Positions 1 through 8,516 of a stretch of DNA of 64,000 nt are shown here, piece after piece; position 1 is the first letter of the stretch; every line of letters starts with the position of its first letter. The DNA is from Luteipulveratus flavus (GTDB lineage: Bacteria > Actinomycetota > Actinomycetes > Actinomycetales > Dermatophilaceae): contig NZ_JAROAV010000033.1 of assembly GCF_029439465.1 (NCBI RefSeq), forward strand, positions 186,001 to 250,000, written 5' to 3'. A program made the position numbers and the translations under genes. The notes under the pieces are model-generated. The model made no database searches. It saw only the letters and a list, made by a program, of their open reading frames with translations, and was not told the origin of the DNA.

Positions 1-1495
1 CCTCGTGGTCGTACCGGACGTACGTGCCCTCGGTGGCCGGGCGGCCCTTCGGCACCCACCACAGCCGGAACAGACCGAGGATGTGGTCGACCCGCAGCCC
101 GCCGGAGAGCCGGATCATGGTCCGCAGCATGTCGCGGTACGGCGCGTACCCGGTCTCGGCGAGCCGGTCGGGGCGCCACGGCGGCTGGCTCCAGTCCTGG
201 CCGCGCTGGTTGTAGTCGTCCGGCGGCGCCCCGACGCTGACCCCCAGTGCCAGGACGTCGCCGAGCGCCCACGCGTCCGCGCCCCCGGGGTGCACGCCGA
301 CCGCCAGGTCGTGGACGACTCCGAGTGACATGCCCGCAGCCTTCAGCTCGCGCTGGGCGTCGGCGAGCTGGCTCTGGACGACCCACTGCAGCCAGCAGTG
401 GAACTCCACCTCCTCGGCGAGCCGCTCGCGCTCCTGGGCCACGGCCTCGCCGCGGGGGTCGCGCAGCTCCTCCGGCCAGGTCTCCCACGGCAGGCCGCGG
501 TCGATGACCAGGGCGCACCAGGTGGCGTAGTCGACCAGGCCCTGGCCCTCGCGCTCACAGAACTCCTCGAAGTCGCGCCGGCGGCGGTGGGTCCGCTCCT
601 GCCGGAAGACCATCCGCAGCGCCGCCTGCTTGGCCTCCCAGGTGCCGTCGCGGTCCAGGTCCGCGAGCGCGTTCAGCCGGCGGGCGTCGTCGCCGTGCCA
701 CTCGATCATCTGGTGCTCGGCCGCCGAGAGGTACCCGACCTCCGGCACCTCCTCGACCCGGATGTACATCGGGTTGACGAACCGCCGGGAGGTCGGCAGG
801 TACGGCGACGGCTCCATCGTCGGGACCGGCTCGGCGGCGTGCACGGGGTTCACCAGGACGAAGTCGGCCCCCTGCCGGGCGGCCCAGGTACCGAGCTCGG
901 CGAGGTCGGCGGCGTCGCCCAGGCCCCAGGAGCGATCGGAGCGCACCGAGTAGAGCTGGGTCGTCAGACCCCACGCGCGCGCGGTCTGCAGGGCGGCCGG
1001 CAGCTCGAGGCGCTCCGGGGTCACGATGACGCTGGTGGACGCCTCCTGCTCGCCGAAGGTGACGACCAGCGTGTGGTAGCCGAGCGGCAGGTCCCCGGGC
1101 AGCTCGAGGGTCGCCTCACCGGTCTGGACCCCGTCGATCTTGCGCGGGTCGACGACGTGGTCGGCTTGCGCGAGCTTGCGCTCCTCACCGCTCTCCAGGT
1201 GGATGACACCGGTGATCGCGCTCCCGTGCGGGACGTGCACGGCGACCCAGGGCGTCCAGCCCTCCCGCAGCACGACGACGCGGGGCAGCACGCGTCGCCA
1301 CGCGTCGTCCTTGCTCGCCGCGAGAGCCTGCTCGACCTGCTCCTGCGAACCGGACTCCACGCCCATCGCGTCGAGGACCGTACGGATCGTCTCGTCGCTC
1401 ACCCGGACGTGCTTGCCGCGCCAGTCCCAGTACTCGGTGGCGACCCCGTGGGAACGGGCGAGGTCCTGCAGGGGGGACGAGGCAGCGTGCGACAC
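1..1495 (-). CDS. malQ: 4-alpha-glucanotransferase (amylomaltase), partial
   Basis: GH77 4-alpha-glucanotransferase, which moves glucan chains between maltodextrins in the cytoplasm. The gene runs off the left edge; 498 residues are visible of roughly 700 usual for actinobacterial MalQ. The GTG start at 1495 follows AGGA three bases upstream. The N-terminal third looks like the beta-sandwich domain found before the barrel in actinobacterial MalQ. The barrel part shows the RSDRSWGLGD substrate-loop motif and, near the edge, LRVDHILGLFRLWW, where D470 aligns with the catalytic nucleophile (E. coli MalQ Asp448). The C-terminal part of the barrel is outside the window. The alpha-glucosidase at 3026 would be a partner in maltodextrin use, though it is not in the same operon. 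Confidence 0.93.
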   Translation of the reverse strand, partial: MSHAASSPLQDLARSHGVATEYWDWRGKHVRVSDETIRTVLDAMGVESGSQEQVEQALAASKDDAWRRVLPRVVVLREGWTPWVAVHVPHGSAITGVIHLESGEERKLAQADHVVDPRKIDGVQTGEATLELPGDLPLGYHTLVVTFGEQEASTSVIVTPERLELPAALQTARAWGLTTQLYSVRSDRSWGLGDAADLAELGTWAARQGADFVLVNPVHAAEPVPTMEPSPYLPTSRRFVNPMYIRVEEVPEVGYLSAAEHQMIEWHGDDARRLNALADLDRDGTWEAKQAALRMVFRQERTHRRRRDFEEFCEREGQGLVDYATWCALVIDRGLPWETWPEELRDPRGEAVAQERERLAEEVEFHCWLQWVVQSQLADAQRELKAAGMSLGVVHDLAVGVHPGGADAWALGDVLALGVSVGAPPDDYNQRGQDWSQPPWRPDRLAETGYAPYRDMLRTMIRLSGGLRVDHILGLFRLWWVPKGRPATEGTYVRYDHE

Positions 1496-1618
1496 GGGTC
1501 CTGCTTTCGCGGGCCGAGGGATGGGATGCGCCACCGAGTGTCGCAGAGCGGATGCGGGGCACGCGAGGAGCGGTGGTTGTCCCGGGTGGGGCACGGCGAC
1601 CGCAGGTCGGTTGAGAGC

Positions 1619-2542
1619 ATGGTGCTCATGAGCTGGGACTGGTTGACCGGGTCCGGGGGCGGACCACGGCCGTTGATGTTGATCGGTGTCGTCCTCGGTG
1701 CCGTGGTGGTGCGATGGGTGATCCATCGCCTGATCCGACGCGCCGTCCGCGCGATGGAGAGCCGTCAGCCGCGCCTCCAGCCGAGCGCGAGCCGGGTCGG
1801 TCGCGCCGGGCGGGCGGGGCGCGTGCTGCGGCAGGCAGCGGGGCTGGACCACGAGCGACGTCGCCAGCGGGCGGCGACGATGGGTTCGATCTTGCGGTCG
1901 ATCACCACGATCGTCGTCTTCACCATCGCCGCGCTCACCCTGCTCGCCGAGCTCGGGGTGCCGCTCGCTCCCCTCATGGCGTCCGCCGGCGTCGGCGGCG
2001 TGGCCATCGGTTTCGGTGCGCAGAGCCTGGTCAAGGACTTCCTGTCCGGTGTCTTCATGATCCTGGAGGACCAGTACGGCGTGGGCGACGTGATCGACAC
2101 CGGCGAGGCGATCGGCACCGTCGAGGAGGTCAGCCTGCGCGTGACGCGGCTGCGGGACGCCAACGGCGTGGTCTGGTACATCCGCAACGGCGAGATCGTC
2201 AGGATCGGCAACCGGTCCCAGGGCTGGTCGACCGCGCTGGTCGACATCCCCGTCGCGTACGACCAGCCGGTCGAGAAGGTGCTGTCCGTGCTGCGCGAGG
2301 TGGTTGCCACGCTGGATCACGAGCAGCCCTGGGAGGACCGGCTGCTCGACACTCCCGAGGTCGCCGGCGTCGAGTCGGTCACCGGCGGGGTGATGACGGT
2401 GCGGATCATGGCCCGCTGCGCGCCCAACGAGAACTTCTCGGTGTCCCGCGAGCTGCGGGAGCGGTCCAAGGTGGCCCTGGACGAGGCCGGCATCCGTGGT
2501 CCGGGCTTCGCGGCCCACGGCGCCGAAGCGGCCGTGCTGTGA
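1619..2542 (+). CDS. MscS-family mechanosensitive channel protein
   Basis: Small-conductance mechanosensitive channel family, which releases solutes after osmotic downshock. The 307-residue protein has an N-terminal membrane helix (about 17-35), an Arg-rich linker, a second helix (about 95-115), and the pore-lining TM3 with Gly/Ala packing, seen as [18 protein letters not shown]. The MscS beta domain (DQYGVGDVI...) and alpha/beta C-terminal part follow. ATG 1619 is preceded by a weak GAGAG; ATG 1628 is an in-frame alternative. The open frame extends far upstream, but that part only mirrors malQ on the other strand. Its stop overlaps an in-frame GTG (2539) of the globin gene, so the two are probably co-transcribed. 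Confidence 0.88.
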   Translation: MVLMSWDWLTGSGGGPRPLMLIGVVLGAVVVRWVIHRLIRRAVRAMESRQPRLQPSASRVGRAGRAGRVLRQAAGLDHERRRQRAATMGSILRSITTIVVFTIAALTLLAELGVPLAPLMASAGVGGVAIGFGAQSLVKDFLSGVFMILEDQYGVGDVIDTGEAIGTVEEVSLRVTRLRDANGVVWYIRNGEIVRIGNRSQGWSTALVDIPVAYDQPVEKVLSVLREVVATLDHEQPWEDRLLDTPEVAGVESVTGGVMTVRIMARCAPNENFSVSRELRERSKVALDEAGIRGPGFAAHGAEAAVL

Positions 2543-2568
2543 CCGGGCCGGCTGAGAGGGTGGACGGC

Positions 2569-2970
2569 GTGAGCGCGCAGACCTTCTACGACCAGGTGGG
2601 CGGGCACGACACGTTCGCCCGCCTCGTGCACGAGTTCTACCGCGGTGTCGCGCAGGACCCGCCGCTGCGCGCGCTCTACCCCGAAGAGGACCTCGGGCCG
2701 GCCGAGGAGCGACTCCTGATGTTCCTCGAGCAGTACTGGGGCGGCCCGACGTCGTACTCCGAGCAGCGGGGGCACCCGCGTCTACGGATGCGGCACATGC
2801 CGTTCGCGGTGACGCCGGACCAGCGGGACCGCTGGCTGCTGCACATGATGGCCGCGGTCGACACGCTCGGGCTGGACGAGACGCACGACCTGGTGCTGCG
2901 GGACTACCTCACCCGGGCCGCGTACTCGCTGGTCAACCGGGTTGACGAGGCTCCCCCTGCACAGCGCTGA
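2569..2970 (+). CDS. glbO: Group II truncated haemoglobin (GlbO type)
   Basis: A 133-residue trHbO, a haem protein that binds O2 and is linked in mycobacteria to respiration and to NO or peroxide chemistry. It closely resembles Mycobacterium GlbO in motif order: FYDQVGG at the start, [14 protein letters not shown], then [13 protein letters not shown]. Expected haem-pocket residues are visible: Tyr24 (B10), Tyr37 (CD1), proximal His76 (F8) and Trp89 (G8). GTG 2569 is preferred because it fits the family N-terminus and has GAGAGG nine bases upstream. GTG 2539, overlapping the mscS stop, is an alternative adding ten residues. The gene is downstream of mscS and ends just before the alpha-glucosidase operator. 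Confidence 0.93.
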   Translation: MSAQTFYDQVGGHDTFARLVHEFYRGVAQDPPLRALYPEEDLGPAEERLLMFLEQYWGGPTSYSEQRGHPRLRMRHMPFAVTPDQRDRWLLHMMAAVDTLGLDETHDLVLRDYLTRAAYSLVNRVDEAPPAQR

Positions 2971-2974
2971 CGAA

Positions 2975-3000
2975 CCGCTATCGAATCGATTCGACAGCGG
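2975..3000. promoter_or_regulatory. LacI/GalR-type operator before the alpha-glucosidase gene
   Basis: A 26-bp palindrome with a perfect 14-bp core, TCGAATCGATTCGA (2981-2994), and flanking arms CCGCT and AGCGG that also pair; one symmetric position differs. The central CG dyad and TCGAA half-sites are typical of LacI/GalR regulators of sugar genes in actinobacteria. It covers the presumed -35 box (TCGACA, 2991-2996), so a bound repressor would block transcription. No LacI gene is in the window. Confidence 0.75.
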
Positions 3001-3019
3001 CTCGACGAAGGACCACACT
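2991..3019 (+). promoter_or_regulatory. Promoter of the alpha-glucosidase gene (leaderless)
   Basis: -35 TCGACA (2991-2996), a 17-bp spacer and -10 CACACT (3014-3019). The GTG start at 3026 follows six bases later, so the transcript probably begins at the start codon. The -35 lies inside the palindromic operator. Confidence 0.55.
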
Positions 3020-3025
3020 GGATCA

Positions 3026-4759
3026 GTGGCTCAGACGACTCTCACGACCGGTCCCGCGGTCCGCACGCTGCACGTGGCGACCCCCGACGACTCCGCCTGG
3101 TGGCGCAACGCGGTGATCTACCAGATCTACCCGCGCTCGTTCGCCGACCGCGACGGCGACGGCATCGGTGACCTGCCAGGCATCATCGACCGGCTCCCCT
3201 ACCTGCGCGACCTCGGCGTGGACGCCGTCTGGCTGTCGCCGTTCTACGTGTCGCCGCAGGCCGACGCCGGGTACGACGTCGCCGACTACCGCGACATCGA
3301 CCCGCTGTTCGGGTCCCTGCCCGACGCCGACGCGCTGGTGGCCCGCGCGCACGAGCTCGGCATCCGCGTCATCGTCGACCTCGTCCCGAACCACACCTCC
3401 GACGAGCACCCGTGGTTCCGGGCCGCGCTGGCCGCGCCGGCCGGCTCCCCGGAGCGCGAGCGGTACATGTTCCGCGACGGCCAGGGTGCCGACGGCTCGA
3501 CGCCGCCGAACGACTGGGAGAGCGTCTTCGGCGGTCCGGCGTGGACCCGCGTCGCCGAGCCGGACGGCACGCCGGGCCAGTGGTACCTCCACCTGTTCGA
3601 CCCCAAGCAGCCCGACCTCAACTGGGAGCTGCCGCAGGTGCGCGAGGAGTTCGAGTCGATCCTGCGGTTCTGGCTGGACCGAGGCATCGACGGGTTCCGC
3701 GTGGACGTGGCGCACGGGCTGATCAAGGAAGCCGGCCTGCCGGACTGGTCCGCGCACCAGACCATGCTCGGCAGCGCCGACGCCGAGCAGAGCGACCGGC
3801 CCCGACGCCGCGCCCCGATGTGGGACCAGGACGGCGTCCACGAGATCTACGAGAGCTGGCGACGCGTCCTGGGGTCGTACAACACCACGGGCGACAGCCG
3901 CGCTGACCGGATCATGTGCGCCGAGGCCTGGGTGACCCCCGCCGAGCGCGCCGCCCGGTACGTCCGCCCGACCGAGTTCCACCAGGCGTTCAACTTCGAC
4001 TTCCTGGAGACCCCGTGGCGGGCCGAGTCGCTGCGCGAGGTCATCGCGTCCTCGTACGCCGCGAACGACTCGGTGGGCGCGCCGACGACCTGGGTGCTGT
4101 CCAACCACGACGTCGTCCGGCACGCCTCGCGTCTGGGTCTGCCCGCCGGCGAGCGCCGGCCCAACGGCATCGGCGTCGGTGACCCGCAGCCGGACGCCGT
4201 GCTCGGCCTGCGCCGCGCCCGTGCGGCCACCGCGCTGATGCTCGCGCTGCCCGGCGGCGCCTACCTCTACCAGGGCGAGGAGCTCGGGCTGCCCGACCAC
4301 ACCCTGATGCCCGACGACGCCCGCCAGGACCCCACCTGGGAGCGCTCGCAGCACACCGAGCGGGGCCGCGACGGTTGCCGCGTCCCGATGCCGTGGCGCT
4401 CGGACGCACCGTCCTACGGGTTCGGGCCCGGCGAGCACACCTGGCTCCCCCAGCCCGAGTCGTACGCCGCACTCGCCGTCGACCGGCAGGACGGCGTCAC
4501 CGGCTCGACGCTGGAGCTGTACCGCTCCATGCTCCGACTGCGTCGCGAGCTGCGTCTCGGCGAGGGCTCGCTCGAGGTCGAGGACCACGGTTCGGACGTC
4601 GTCTCCCTGATCAACGACGCTCCGACCGGTCAGGTGCACGTGCTGGCCAACCTCGGCGCGGAGCCGGTCGCCATCCGCGAGGGTGCGCAGGTGCTGCTGG
4701 CCAGCGGCCCGCTCGCCGACGGGGCGGTCCCGACCGACACGACCGTCTGGTACCGCTGA
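3026..4759 (+). CDS. Alpha-glucosidase (GH13, oligo-1,6-glucosidase/AglA-like)
   Basis: A 577-residue GH13 enzyme hydrolysing terminal alpha-glucosidic bonds of malto- or isomalto-oligosaccharides or sucrose-like sugars. The barrel begins at WWRNAVIYQIYPRSF; conserved region I is VDLVPNHTS. Catalytic residues visible are Asp227 (GFRVDVAHG, nucleophile), Glu300 (CAEAW, acid/base) and Asp362 (SNHDVVRH). The cytoplasmic form is expected, since no signal peptide is seen. GTG 3026 was chosen because it lies six bases after a -10-like box and the upstream extension would translate the operator. Exact substrate (maltose, isomaltose, trehalose) cannot be told by reading. Regulation by a LacI-type repressor is inferred from the palindrome over its -35. 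Confidence 0.9.
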   Translation: MAQTTLTTGPAVRTLHVATPDDSAWWRNAVIYQIYPRSFADRDGDGIGDLPGIIDRLPYLRDLGVDAVWLSPFYVSPQADAGYDVADYRDIDPLFGSLPDADALVARAHELGIRVIVDLVPNHTSDEHPWFRAALAAPAGSPERERYMFRDGQGADGSTPPNDWESVFGGPAWTRVAEPDGTPGQWYLHLFDPKQPDLNWELPQVREEFESILRFWLDRGIDGFRVDVAHGLIKEAGLPDWSAHQTMLGSADAEQSDRPRRRAPMWDQDGVHEIYESWRRVLGSYNTTGDSRADRIMCAEAWVTPAERAARYVRPTEFHQAFNFDFLETPWRAESLREVIASSYAANDSVGAPTTWVLSNHDVVRHASRLGLPAGERRPNGIGVGDPQPDAVLGLRRARAATALMLALPGGAYLYQGEELGLPDHTLMPDDARQDPTWERSQHTERGRDGCRVPMPWRSDAPSYGFGPGEHTWLPQPESYAALAVDRQDGVTGSTLELYRSMLRLRRELRLGEGSLEVEDHGSDVVSLINDAPTGQVHVLANLGAEPVAIREGAQVLLASGPLADGAVPTDTTVWYR

Positions 4760-4799
4760 GCCGTCGCTGAGATCGTCGCGAGGCGATGACAACCGAGTT

Positions 4800-4834
4800 G
4801 GCACCCTCATGCCTCTACTGGGCATGGGGGTGCC
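4800..4834 (+). promoter_or_regulatory. Hairpin covering the ribosome site of the ECF sigma gene
   Basis: A 14-bp stem (4800-4813 with 4821-4834, one G-U type mismatch) and a 7-base loop, ending three bases before the sigma-factor ATG. The GGGGG at 4826-4830 that would serve as Shine-Dalgarno is inside the 3' arm. It could be a terminator for the alpha-glucosidase gene, although no T-run follows, or a translational control element of the sigma gene. Confidence 0.6.
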
Positions 4835-4837
4835 GTC

Positions 4838-5347
4838 ATGAACGATGAGCCAGCAGGTTTCGCCGAGTTCGTCCGGGCGCGGGGTCTCGCCCTCCGACGC
4901 ACTGCACTGCTCCTGACGCAGGACGCCCCGCTGGCCGAGGATCTGGTCCAGACCGCGCTGGCGAAGGCGTGGCCACGCTGGAGCCACCTGGACAACCACG
5001 AGGCTTACGTGCGCCGGGTGATGGTCCATCAGTTCTACCGTGACCGCCGACGTCGTTGGCACGGCGAGACGCCGACGGAGGTCCTCCCTGAGCACGCTGG
5101 GCCAGATCCCTCTCGGGACATCGATCAGCGGGATGTCCTGCAGAGAGCGCTGGCGACCCTGACTCCCAAGCAGCGTGCCGTGATCGTGCTCCGCTACTTC
5201 CACGACCTCTCCGAACGACAGATCGCCGACGCGCTCGGTGTGAGCCCGGGAACCGTCAAGTCGCAGACGTCACGCGCGCTCGTGATCCTGCGCGAGTCCG
5301 ATCACCTGGTCGAGGCGAGAGACGACGCGCCGAGGAGGACCCGATGA
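4838..5347 (+). CDS. ECF RNA polymerase sigma factor (SigE family)
   Basis: A 169-residue sigma-70 factor of the extracytoplasmic-function group. Region 2 spans about residues 12-80 (LLTQDAPLAEDLVQTALAKAW, then DNHEAYVRRVMV), and region 4 about 100-155 with the helix-turn-helix LSERQIADALGVSPGTVKS. Region 3 is absent, as usual for ECF factors. The short form resembles the actinobacterial SigE-family (SigM-like) proteins. It overlaps the next gene by ATGA (5344-5347), so the two are translationally coupled, the normal layout for sigma and membrane regulator. Its ribosome site is buried in a hairpin. Confidence 0.9.
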   Translation: MNDEPAGFAEFVRARGLALRRTALLLTQDAPLAEDLVQTALAKAWPRWSHLDNHEAYVRRVMVHQFYRDRRRRWHGETPTEVLPEHAGPDPSRDIDQRDVLQRALATLTPKQRAVIVLRYFHDLSERQIADALGVSPGTVKSQTSRALVILRESDHLVEARDDAPRRTR

Positions 5348-6387
5348 AGATCACCGACGAGCAGCTGAGGGCTTCGCTGGACACCCTCGCCGACGCAGCG
5401 GTCGAGGTGCCCGCGGGGGATACGGTCGCGGGCGTCCGCCACAAGGTCAGCCGGCATCGGCACGAGCGCGGCGCCCTGATCGCTGCGGCGTGCACCATCG
5501 CGGTCCTCGCCCTCACGATCTGGACGATCGGGCTCCGCTCACCGCAGCCGCCGACCATGCCCGCGACGCCCGTGCCACCGCTGCCGTCCCAGGTGCACCG
5601 GTCCGCGTCGGTCCCGCCGTCTCTCGCGGCGGAGGCACGCGCAGCGAACCTCCCGCTCCACCTCGACGGTCTCGTGCTCAAGGAGGTCCGGACGGTGCCG
5701 ACCCGCGCGAGCGCGGCGACATCGTTCGACTGGCCGGCCGGGTACGGCGACCAGGTGGCCCTGGCCCTCGCATGCACCCAGCAGCAGAGATCCGCCCGAG
5801 CGGCCACGAAGGTGTACGACAACCGCGGCCAGGAGGTGCACCCGGACGGACTCACGTGCTTCGATCCGGCCCTTGCCGGGAACTTCGGCGCGGACCTCAC
5901 CGTGGCGATGCCCCCGACCGGATCGCGGTCCGTCCGGATGGTCCCCGATCGTCGCGTCGGTTCGAGCGTTCGCGTGGGTGTCTACTCCTTCGTCCCCTGG
6001 GACCAGTTCCCGATGGACCGCGTCCCGTCTCTCACCCGCACGACAGAGCTCTCCGGCCCGGGCGTCTCCGCCGAGGTGCATCGAGGCACCGAGCCCGTCA
6101 CGATCCGAGCCCGGGTGTACGCCAACGGCGGCACGCTCACCCTCGATGCCCCGCGTGGACGCTTCCGGATCGAGGTCAACGGGCACGTCATCGATCCGTG
6201 CCCCGGGCCCGAGCCGAGCACACGCTGCCAGGGTGATCTGCTGACCTTCTGGCAGCCGACGAAGGGAGCGGCCTTGAGCGTCGTGCAGGCCCCGTCGATG
6301 GAAGGGCAGGACCTCGCGGTCCGGGTGGTACCCATCGGGGTCCAGGGCACGTGGCGCGTCGGCCTGGACGCCGGAACTCGATCCTGA
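5344..6387 (+). CDS. Single-pass membrane protein coupled to the ECF sigma gene (candidate anti-sigma partner)
   Basis: A 347-residue protein of no family I recognise. Residues 1-40 form a short, charged cytoplasmic part (MKITDEQLRASLDTLADAA...), one membrane helix lies at about 44-63, and roughly 280 residues follow outside the membrane, beginning with a Pro-rich stretch and holding a few Cys. Position, ATGA overlap with the sigma gene and one-pass topology suggest an anti-sigma or sensor role. The N-terminal part lacks a clear zinc anti-sigma HxxxCxxC motif, so this is inference only. It ends 12 bases before the convergent gene at 6400. Confidence 0.7.
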   Translation: MKITDEQLRASLDTLADAAVEVPAGDTVAGVRHKVSRHRHERGALIAAACTIAVLALTIWTIGLRSPQPPTMPATPVPPLPSQVHRSASVPPSLAAEARAANLPLHLDGLVLKEVRTVPTRASAATSFDWPAGYGDQVALALACTQQQRSARAATKVYDNRGQEVHPDGLTCFDPALAGNFGADLTVAMPPTGSRSVRMVPDRRVGSSVRVGVYSFVPWDQFPMDRVPSLTRTTELSGPGVSAEVHRGTEPVTIRARVYANGGTLTLDAPRGRFRIEVNGHVIDPCPGPEPSTRCQGDLLTFWQPTKGAALSVVQAPSMEGQDLAVRVVPIGVQGTWRVGLDAGTRS

Positions 6388-6399
6388 GGGCGGCCAGGG

Positions 6400-7041
6400 T
6401 CAGGCGCGGACGAGGACGTGGCCACCTGGGGTCGTGAGCCGGAACCAGCGCGCCGCCGAGTGGACCTGGCCGACGTCGCCGCGCAGGAAGCCCAGCGCGT
6501 ACGCGCCGAACGCCACGCCGGACGGCAGCCCGTCGGCGCCTCCGTCGTGAGCGATCGGACGGGTCCACACCCGGTGCCGCAGGTCCTCGACGGCGGCGGC
6601 CCCCGACCCCTCCGGCGCGCCCTGTGCGACCTCGGAGACTCCTTCTGTCGCAACGCTTCTCAGCTGGTCCAGAGCGATCTCGCCGACCTGCTGCCACCCT
6701 GATCGCGGCGGGGTGACCGCCGCCCAGGCCGCCCGTACGGTCATCGGTGGCAGGTCCAGGACGGGCTGGTCCGCCGTCGCCCGGGCGAGCCGGTCGCCGA
6801 CGGCCGCGAGCGGGACGACCGTGTCGACCTCGGCGGGCTCGCCGAGTCGCAGGACCCGCAGGCCCACGACCGTGCCCTGCCCCAGCAGCCCGCGCCCGCG
6901 CAGGACACCGACCCAGGCCGCGAGCGTCGTCCCCGCCGCCTGCAGCCGGACGGCACCGTCCGCATCGAGCGCGCGGGCGCGGGAGACGTACGTGGCGAGG
7001 TCGGCCAGGGAGTCCGTGTCGGCCAGACGCAGCCCGCTCAT
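6400..7041 (-). CDS. Conserved hypothetical protein
   Basis: A 213-residue protein with no recognised domain. It starts MSGLRLADTDSLADL, has an Ala/Leu/Val-rich first half that could pack as a beta-rich fold, and has no signal peptide or membrane helix. The ATG (7041) overlaps the thioesterase stop by ATGA, so it is co-translated with that gene, and a link to acyl-CoA chemistry is possible but unproven. Codon bias (GC at third positions) matches its neighbours, which supports it as real coding sequence. Confidence 0.75.
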   Translation of the reverse strand: MSGLRLADTDSLADLATYVSRARALDADGAVRLQAAGTTLAAWVGVLRGRGLLGQGTVVGLRVLRLGEPAEVDTVVPLAAVGDRLARATADQPVLDLPPMTVRAAWAAVTPPRSGWQQVGEIALDQLRSVATEGVSEVAQGAPEGSGAAAVEDLRHRVWTRPIAHDGGADGLPSGVAFGAYALGFLRGDVGQVHSAARWFRLTTPGGHVLVRA

Positions 7042-7511
7042 GCGTGCCCGACGGGTCGGCGTCGCAGCGCCACGGGCGCGCCCTCGACCTTGCGGAGCAG
7101 CGCGCGGTCCTGGTCGGTGAGCCGGACCGGCCGCTGGGCCTCCATGTCGAAGCAGACCTGGGTCGTCTCGGCGGCGGCGTACACCTGCGCGTCGTCGGCC
7201 CGGGAGTCCCTCACCTCGTAGCAGATGTCGAACGACGCGCCTGAGACCTTGCTCACCCACAGCGCGATGACGACCGGCTCCGGGCGGTACTTCAGCTGGC
7301 GCAGGTAGTCGATCTCGGTGCGGGCGATGAGCAGCTGCGGGTGGTGCACGCTGCCGTCGTCGCGCCGGAACCAGTCGCGCAGCGCCAGGACCCGGGACTC
7401 CTCCAGCAGGCGGACGAACTGGACGTTGTTGACGTGGCGCAGAGCATCCATGTCGGACCAGCGCAGGGGGACGTCGACGGCGTACGGACGGGACGGCATG
7501 GCGTCCATCAT
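7038..7511 (-). CDS. Acyl-CoA thioesterase, YbgC/FadM (4-hydroxybenzoyl-CoA thioesterase-like) hotdog family
   Basis: A 157-residue single-hotdog thioesterase. The signature is LRWSDMDALRHVNNVQFVRLLEESR, with the catalytic-type Asp in WSDMDALRHVNN, typical of the 4HBT/YbgC/FadM group; it hydrolyses a fatty or aromatic acyl-CoA of unknown chain length. The start at 7511 is supported by GGAGG eight bases upstream; ATG 7508 and 7499 are in-frame alternatives. It is divergent from tesB at 7550 and overlaps the hypothetical gene downstream by four bases. Confidence 0.87.
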   Translation of the reverse strand: MMDAMPSRPYAVDVPLRWSDMDALRHVNNVQFVRLLEESRVLALRDWFRRDDGSVHHPQLLIARTEIDYLRQLKYRPEPVVIALWVSKVSGASFDICYEVRDSRADDAQVYAAAETTQVCFDMEAQRPVRLTDQDRALLRKVEGAPVALRRRPVGHA

Positions 7512-7536
7512 GACAAGTGCCTCCGCGCCCGGTCGC

Positions 7537-7542
7537 TAGAGT
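7537..7542 (+). promoter_or_regulatory. -10 box of tesB (leaderless)
   Basis: TAGAGT, seven bases before the GTG start at 7550. There is no Shine-Dalgarno, so a leaderless mRNA is likely. Confidence 0.55.
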
Positions 7543-7549
7543 CCCCGTC

Positions 7550-8503
7550 GTGACATCAGCGCAGAGCCCCTCGCCCCTGGACCCCGTCGACGACCTGCTG
7601 GAGACGCTGGACCTCCAGCCGATCGGGCAGGCGCGGATCCGGGTCGACTCGCCGGAGGCGGACGAGCCGGTGGCCCTCGGGGACAACGCTGCCGACCTGT
7701 TCGTCGGGCGCAGCCAGCCGCAGCCGCACGGTCGGGTCTTCGGCGGCCAGGTGCTCGCGCAGTGCGTCATCGCCGCCGGCCGTACGGTCGCGGACCAGCC
7801 CGGGCAGCCGGCCCGGCCGATCCACTCCCTGCACGGCTACTTCCTGCGCGCCGGGGACTCCAGCGAGCCGATCAGGTTCGCGGTAGAGCGGCTGCGCGAC
7901 GGCGGGTCCTTCTCCGCCCGCCGGGTCCACGCGCTGCAGCACGGGCAGGTCATCATGTCGATGATCCTGTCCTTCCAGCTGCCGGCCGACGGGCTGGACC
8001 ACCAGGCGACCATGCCGGCCGCGCCGTCTCCGGACCGGCTACGGACCGCCGCCGACGAGGTCGGCGACATCGACCACCCGATGGCCCAGCACTGGGCCTA
8101 CCGGCGCGCGGTGGACATCCGCCACGTCGAGGGGCCGCTCTACCTCGAGCCGGGGGCGCAGGCCGCCGCGCAGCAGAACATCTGGATGCGGGTGACCGAG
8201 CGGCTGCCCGACGACCCACTGCTGCACGCCGCCGTGCTCGCCTACGGGTCGGACTACACCCTGCTGGAGTCGGTCCTGCGTCGCCACCGGCTCAGCTGGG
8301 CCGACCCGCGCATCCGCGCCGCCAGCCTCGACCACGCGATGTGGTTCCACCGGCCGCCGCGTGCGGACGACTGGGTCCTCTACCAGCAGGAGTCGCCCTC
8401 GGCCTCCGGCGGCCGCGGCCTGGGCATCGGCAAGATGTTCGCCGCCGACGGCACGCTGGTCGCGACCGTCGCCCAGGAGGGCATGGTCCGGGTCAAGGAG
8501 TAG
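7550..8503 (+). CDS. tesB: Acyl-CoA thioesterase II
   Basis: A 317-residue double-hotdog enzyme that hydrolyses medium- and long-chain acyl-CoA to free acid and CoA. Family landmarks are LFVGRSQPQPHGRVFGGQVLAQ near the N-terminus, HSLHGYFLRAGD, RRVHALQHGQVI, and the C-terminal hotdog with SLDHAMWFHRP and WVLYQQESPSASGGRG. Length is slightly above the E. coli protein (286). GTG 7550 was chosen because it lies right after a -10 box and upstream residues do not fit the family. It is divergent from another thioesterase, so the locus concentrates acyl-CoA hydrolases. Confidence 0.92.
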   Translation: MTSAQSPSPLDPVDDLLETLDLQPIGQARIRVDSPEADEPVALGDNAADLFVGRSQPQPHGRVFGGQVLAQCVIAAGRTVADQPGQPARPIHSLHGYFLRAGDSSEPIRFAVERLRDGGSFSARRVHALQHGQVIMSMILSFQLPADGLDHQATMPAAPSPDRLRTAADEVGDIDHPMAQHWAYRRAVDIRHVEGPLYLEPGAQAAAQQNIWMRVTERLPDDPLLHAAVLAYGSDYTLLESVLRRHRLSWADPRIRAASLDHAMWFHRPPRADDWVLYQQESPSASGGRGLGIGKMFAADGTLVATVAQEGMVRVKE

Positions 8504-8516
8504 GCGACCGGGCGCG

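Noticed and set aside
398-1618. Long plus-strand open frame joined to the front of the MscS gene
   Set aside because: It mirrors malQ on the minus strand in a GC-rich genome; MscS similarity begins only near 1619.
2539-2568. Upstream GTG 2539 as start of glbO
   Set aside because: Possible, but the extra ten residues do not fit GlbO proteins and GTG 2569 has a better ribosome site.
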